A stretch of DNA of 64,000 nucleotides from positions 496,001 to 560,000 of the forward strand of contig JALLLT010000019.1 in the NCBI GenBank assembly GCA_025266875.1, given 5' to 3'. The DNA is from Fennellomyces sp. T-0311 (taxonomy: Eukaryota; Mucoromycota; Mucoromycetes; Mucorales; Lichtheimiaceae). Both the position numbers and the translations under genes were made by a program. A model generated the notes under the pieces. That model ran no database searches, was not told where the DNA came from, and saw only the letters and a list, made by a program, of their open reading frames with translations. Shown here in pieces: positions 59,155 through 64,000 of the stretch. How positions within the stretch are numbered: the first letter of the stretch is position 1; every line of letters begins with the position of its first letter.

Positions 59155-59603
59155 GGTGCGGTTGGGTGAGAGAAAAAGAAGACGAGATTTCTGAGAAAAA
59201 AAAAAGGAGAGGAATGAAACCAAAAAGGTTACTGGAGTGTTTGTTATTGCGGGTTTAAAAGAAAGAGAGTAAGGCTCCAATTGCCCCGCCTTTTCATTAT
59301 ATTCGCTTTACCTACCCGGCCAACGAGGCCTGAGTCACTTCATTTCTTCCATTCCAGGCAAACGGACATTGGTGTAACTACGCTTGATGGACTTAGCGCG
59401 CCTGCCCACCTGTGCCCTTTCGTTTTCACACACTCGCTCAAAGAAAATAATAATTTATTGTTATGCGCGTGGGATCATTAGGACAGCAGTCTGTCGTCAT
59501 TAATATAAAAAAAGGACAGGTTTTGCATGGGGAGGGGGAAGCAGAGAAGAAGAAGAAAGGGAAATGCATAACACGTGGGGACAAAGCTTCTTTTTTTCTT
59601 TTG

Positions 59604-60164
59604 CTAGTTACAATGAACAAGCTCAGGTGCTGTCTTGCGCCGAAAACGGTTAAATAGAGGATGCTGGGAATACCCACCGAACGACTTTCTCCTGGGCCGA
59701 GTCTGTGTACTACTACCCTTATCCAGCGGGTGCACAGCCTCTCTATGCTGGTGGCGCCTCAAAAGAGACCGTTTAACTACTTCGTTCAACGAATGTTTGA
59801 AGGATTGCATGTGAAGTTTGATGGATCGCCGCAGTGATTTTTTCGGAGCTACGTGGGTCGTCGTCGTCGTCGTTGTCGGTGCTACCATAACGGGTCGGTC
59901 AGGGCGTCTGACCTCGACCACTGGCTCTTTTATGGCTCGGTGATTGTGATTGCTATTGTTGTTGCTATGGCTCATCATCGTACGTTGACGGGTGACGGCA
60001 GGTCTTGGTGGTGTGGTGCTGCACAGACACAGGAATGCTGATACAATCCAAAACAACGGCCCGTACACTTGCAACCAACATTGATACAGCTGCGTCTTGA
60101 CAAACGATGTGGATAGGAAAAGATTCTGGTTGCTTGGTAAAGCAATGGCGGATACGCTGTTCAT
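59604..60164 (-). CDS. Unknown basic protein with one hydrophobic segment
   Basis: An uninterrupted 186-codon frame from an ATG at 60164. Residues about 30-48 (WLQVYGPLFWIVSAFLCLC) form a likely membrane segment; the remainder is basic and low-complexity, with an Asn/His stretch (SHSNNNSNHNH), a Thr run, and KKSLRRSIKLHMQSFKHSLN, a possible amphipathic helix. The C-terminus is RRK/Arg-rich. No family is recognised. It sits between EFR3 and the glucanase. It is plausible as a small membrane-anchored protein, but it could also be an unspliced artefact. Confidence 0.5.
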   Translation of the reverse strand: MNSVSAIALPSNQNLFLSTSFVKTQLYQCWLQVYGPLFWIVSAFLCLCSTTPPRPAVTRQRTMMSHSNNNSNHNHRAIKEPVVEVRRPDRPVMVAPTTTTTTTHVAPKKSLRRSIKLHMQSFKHSLNEVVKRSLLRRHQHREAVHPLDKGSSTQTRPRRKSFGGYSQHPLFNRFRRKTAPELVHCN

Positions 60165-60740
60165 TTAGTGACGCATAGAAAAAATATTTATATATTGGCA
60201 GAAAAAAAAAGAGAAAGAAAAAGTGAGAGAAAAAAAAAGGATCAACGTATTTTTAATCACGGGGGTGAACAGCAATGTGCATAAATGGCTTATGCAGGAC
60301 CATGAACGTCATTTTCTTTTTTTCCAAACAATCCATGGTTTTCCGTTGACGAGATCCTCCCCCATTTGTTTGCTGTCTCCCGGCGAATGCGCATGTTGCA
60401 GATTCGGTTTTTCCTCGGCAATCGGATACTTTTTTTTTCTTTTTTTCTTTATTATCGCAAGCAATCTATTATTATACATATAGCCCTTTGACAATAAGGA
60501 GGCGTGTGTTTGGGCTTTTTTACATATAAAAAAAGGGGGGAAGGGGATTTGACGCATACCCCGTCTTTTGGCTTATCCAACGGCTTAACAAGCAATCCGC
60601 CATGTTGTTCCGGCTAGATCAAAGGACAGATAGAAAAATAAAAAGATGGTTTGGATTGTCGCAAGCATCAAACACGCTACTAGGTGAATAATTCCAGCAG
60701 TAAGCAAATGGATCGCAAAATACAATCTGCAAATCTCTCT
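60165..60740. other. Spacer upstream of the glucanase gene
   Basis: A-rich and T-rich tracts (60200-60240, 60425-60450) without a supported gene. Confidence 0.6.
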
Positions 60741-60747
60741 TATAAAA
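60741..60747 (+). promoter_or_regulatory. TATA box of the glucanase gene
   Basis: TATAAAA lies 67-73 bp upstream of the proposed ATG at 60814. Confidence 0.5.
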
Positions 60748-60813
60748 AATGCAAATCATTCTAATTACTCTTTTTTTAACATTGCTGGAATATTCCCAAC
60801 AAAACAAAAGAGT

Positions 60814-62569
60814 ATGCAAAGTAAGCTATATTACAAACCCTGAAAAATGTCAGTTGACTGATCATCCTTGCAGATCAACCTCCACCACCGCCACCACCAC
60901 CACTACCACCACCAGCATTAGCCCATCAACATGACTTTGCAAGAAGACCGTGGTCTCCTTCTCAAGAAGACATTACTGCCGAAAAAGTCGCCAGTGCTCC
61001 CCCTGCCGGCAATTGGTTTTCCAGAAACAAATTGAAAGGTTCCCTATTGGTCGGCAGCTTGCTTGCCATTATTGCCGTTGCCATCGCCGTCCCACTCTCC
61101 ATGCGGCAATCCAATCCAGAACCCAGCCTGTCGCCTGGGTCCAGCACCCACACACCATCAACAAACAGTGGAAAGGGCAGCCCCAGCACAAACAATACGG
61201 TCGAATACGACGATTCCATTCCTGCCAATCCCCACGTGCCTCCACTCAAACAGGCGTTCCGATACGGCACAGACCCGATTCGAGGCGTCAACCTGGGCGG
61301 CTGGCTCGTCATTGAACCCTTCATCACCCCATCTCTCTTTGACCAATTCAGCGAACAAGACAAGGTATTGGACGAATGGGGTTTGTGCGAGAAATTGGGA
61401 CCCCAAAAAGCCAAGGAACAACTCAAGAAACATTACGAAAGCTTCGTGACAGAGCAAGACTTTAAGAAAATGAAAGAGATGGGAATCAATCACGTGCGTA
61501 TACCGCTTGGACATTGGGCTGTTGAGCCGGTGGCCGGAGAACCCTTTGTTCCCAAATTATCCTGGGATTATTTGATCAAAGGCATTCAATGGGCCCGCAA
61601 ATACGGTCTGCGCGTCATGGTCGAGCTGCATACCGCTCCAGGATCTCAAAATGGCTGGAATCATTCCGGTCGCCTGGGCCAAGTGCGCTGGTTGAACGGC
61701 ACGGATGGCGAAAAGAACGGAGAGCTGACTATGCAAGTGGTGACCAAGATGGCTCAGTACTTTAACAAGCCCGACTATGCGCATGTCGTGCCCATCTTTG
61801 GTGTTTTGAATGAACCGGCCATTTATCGTATCGAGAAAGGCCGCGCAGAGAAATGGTATCACGATAGTCATGATGCCATCCGCAAGATCACCGGCGACGA
61901 CAACGGTCCTTTGCTCACGTATCATGATGGGTTTTTGGGCATGCCTTCGTGGAACGGATTCTTCAAAGATCCTAGTTTCAAGCGTGTTATTCTCGGTGAG
62001 TTCACACTATCATCACCTATGCTGCCAGGCTATGATACACTAACTCCCAAAAAATAAAATGGATAGAAACCCATACCTATCTCATTTTCGATGATGATTT
62101 GGTTTCGATGCCACGCGAAAAACAAGCTGAATTCCCATGTTTTGCGTGGCAACGAGACCTCAACAACTCCATGCGCGACAACGGACCCACGATGGTCGGC
62201 GAGTTTTCCATAGCAACAAACGATTGCGGCAAGTACTTGAACGGAGTCCGACTAGGTACTCGATACGAAGGTACGTTGCAAGATGGCGATACCAAAATTG
62301 GAAAACCTGTATGTCCCACCTGCAGTTGCCAAAACGTCGAGGACTGGAAGACGTGGGATGACGACTACAAAAAGTTCTTGAAGGCGTTCATCGAACGGCA
62401 GATGGATGCGTTCGAAGCCTCGTACGGATGGTTCTTTTGGACATACAAGACGGAGCAGCACATCAATCCCCATTGGGACTATTTGCTGGGCTGGGAGCAG
62501 GGTTGGATTCCAAAGGATGCAAACAACAGAGAACACTCATGCAAGGATGTGGCGCCGCCTAGTCCGTAG
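60814..62569 (+). CDS. Membrane-anchored exo-1,3-beta-glucanase (GH5)
   Basis: Cell-wall glucanase resembling ExgD-type type II membrane enzymes. Exons 60814-60820 (7 nt), 60874-61995 and 62067-62569 join to 543 residues. The N-terminus is cytosolic and proline-rich (residues 5-16), a membrane anchor follows (about 57-77, LLVGSLLAIIAVAIAVPLS), then a Ser/Thr-rich stalk and the GH5 domain: RGVNLGGWLVIEPFITPSLF, HVRIPLGHW, VELHTAPGSQNGWNHSG, acid/base Glu316 in GVLNEP and nucleophile Glu422 in VGEFS. Cys residues in PVCPTCSC and the tail could form disulfides. The start is inferred: the frame into exon 2 lacks an upstream ATG, and ATGCAAA before a GTAAGC donor restores one. If that is wrong, translation could begin at an internal Met. 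Confidence 0.9.
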
Positions 62570-62740
62570 CCATTTTGTTTGTTTTACCCGTTTGTTTTAT
62601 AAATAGTTTGATGATAAATATACAAAAAGTTACTACCTATTGATTTCTTTATTTTGTTAAGGGGAGGGGGAATGATGTATATGTGTATATATGTGTTGTG
62701 TGTGTGTGTGAATGTCGGTGTGCGAATGGGCCCACTTTTT

Positions 62741-63761
62741 TCAAAGCAACATGCCATTTCGACTTTCCTTGATGGGGGGATGGTGACGATAGTCATCGTC
62801 CACAAACTCATCATCCTCCTCCTCTTCTTCGATATAATTCTCCCGCCAGCCGCGTATGCCCTCCAAGTAATTTTCATGCAAATTGGCTCTGTACTCGTCC
62901 AGCTTTTCCATGTTTTCAATGGCCAAATCGCGACTTCGCCGCTGGATCTCGCGACCACGCATGGACATCTTGTGGGCATGACGCAACGCAGCATCCAGCA
63001 GATCGCCTGTTGCTGTCACCAACTTGCCCATGATCACTCGCAGAATATGGTTGTACCAGAACGAGATCAGTGGTACAGATTGGATAAGTCCTGGAATATT
63101 AAATTTTATTAATACCTGCCCTTTGCATGTGAAAGTTTTGGCTCACCTTCAAGTGTCCAGCTGTCTTCTTGACGGTAGATCTTGAGTAATCCGCTGTCTT
63201 GCTCCGTCTCGCGGAAGTGTAACGTGGTGATGGCCGGTACCTGCAACCGCACAAACGATGGAAACATGCTCGGCGAGAAGTTTTGCGTGAGGTGGATCAC
63301 CGCCGTACGTCTATTTAGGACCATACACGTGAATTACATCATTCCCCTTTCCTAGCCTTTTTTCTTTACCCGTCAAACACAATATTGTCAATCGTGGGCG
63401 CCTGTCGGTTCAGCGCTTGCCATACCGTGTAAACACTTTGTAAACGGTGTGAGCAGAGATAAATCCCCCCCCCCAACATTTCCCTCCCCGAAGTACTCAC
63501 TATTGAATGTTATTTATTCCCTCCGTGCTCATAACCGGCGAGGTCAGTACCGCATCGTCAAAAAAGTAGTATTCTAATATTCGCTTCCATCGCAGCGTGC
63601 TGTACGAGAACAAATCTTCAATGATATCTGAAATGGACCCAGTGTCAAAATCGATCCAAACGTAAATAATGGTGGTCAATTGGTTTCTCTGATTTTTTTT
63701 TACTTCTTATAAGGTCGTTGGATGAACTTTCGAGTTGTGCATTGGTTTCAATGTCGGTCAT
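62741..63761 (-). CDS. NTF2-like (SigF-like) domain protein
   Basis: Five exons join in frame to 254 residues: 63761-63704, 63627-63501, 63435-63370, 63310-63147 and 63090-62741. The start is MTDIETNAQLESSSNDLIRN. The body reads as the cone-shaped NTF2-like fold seen in fungal SigF-like NTF2 proteins: RILEYYFFDDAVLTSPVM, YTVWQALNRQAPTIDNIVFD, TAVIHLTQNFSPSMFPSFVR and EDSWTLEGLIQSVPLISFWY. The C-terminal third is a long charged helix (MRGREIQRRSRDLAIENMEK) with an acidic run (EEEEEDDEFVDDD). No catalytic residues can be named; the family is poorly characterised. Introns are 56-76 nt. Confidence 0.8.
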
Positions 63762-64000
63762 GATTGTGTGTGTACGTAATATGTGGTAAAAGGAAAAAAC
63801 GAGGGCTGCAACAGTGAAGGAGTGATCTCAAAAAACCACAGGACCGAGTTCCACAAACTACTTAAATTGGCCCAAACTAAGCTTTTGCTTGTGCATAACC
63901 GTAGTTCACAGTAAAAAAGCCTTGCCTTTTTCTCCCTCTTACTCATTATCCGCTGCTTCTCGTGCTCTTTTTGACATGATCATTGTGTACACCAGGGGGA
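63762..64000. other. Upstream flank of the NTF2-like gene
   Basis: Pyrimidine-rich sequence (63925-63970); no separate gene is seen before the window ends. Confidence 0.5.

Noticed and set aside
62640..62715. GT-rich stretch (TGTGTGTGTG) as a regulatory element
   Set aside because: A simple short microsatellite in the 3' region of the glucanase; no further evidence of function.

Overview
The window is nuclear DNA of a filamentous fungus, most likely an early-diverging Mucoromycota (Mucorales-like). The evidence is dense short introns (mostly 42-78 nt) with GT/AG ends, AT-rich spacers, housekeeping proteins of fungal type (PSD1, MEF2, UBA3, EFR3, a GH5 exo-1,3-glucanase), and mobile elements of kinds common in these fungi (Tnp2, Helitron, hAT-like, Harbinger-like, non-LTR). 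No rRNA, CRISPR array or prokaryotic operon is visible. I rebuilt gene models by joining frames across GT-AG introns. Every model given with exon coordinates keeps frame from ATG to stop, except the Tnp2 gene (one unresolved frame change) and elements stated to be broken.

Bases 1-18,500 are a repeat-rich block. It starts with a two-gene DNA transposon: a Tnp2-type transposase on the minus strand and a divergent AT-hook protein on the plus strand. A perfect 192-bp tandem duplication follows, then a Helitron Rep/helicase gene with intact exons that is cut off by a 1.44-kb hAT-like non-autonomous element whose first three bases supply the stop codon. Next come a 524-bp Harbinger-like deletion derivative, a broken unknown gene and a palindromic CACTG-ended MITE.

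Bases 19,300-26,650 are a euchromatic island: a small protein ending in a CaaX box, mitochondrial phosphatidylserine decarboxylase (PSD1), a divergent gene ending in a ZFC3H1/Red1-type zinc finger, and the mitochondrial recycling GTPase MEF2. The last two converge with only 30 bp between stop codons.

Bases 26,650-47,000 are again poor in conserved genes. They hold a second CAC-ended MITE with a 3-bp target duplication, an intact seven-exon gene of unknown function (483 codons) with a decayed direct duplicate 5.3 kb away, a pogo-like MITE in the duplicate only (the other copy preserves the empty site), a 5'-truncated LINE with a 14-bp target duplication, other LINE debris, a tRNA-like sequence and a broken F-box/LRR-like gene.

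Bases 47,100-64,000 carry a monocarboxylate-type MFS transporter with a 14-nt microexon, a decayed partial duplicate of UBA3, the real UBA3 (NEDD8 E1 subunit), EFR3 (PI4-kinase scaffold) with an 8-nt first exon, an unknown basic protein, a membrane-anchored exo-1,3-glucanase and an NTF2-like protein. The genes are ordinary cellular functions (mitochondrial lipid and translation, neddylation, plasma-membrane phosphoinositide, cell wall) and do not form a single pathway.
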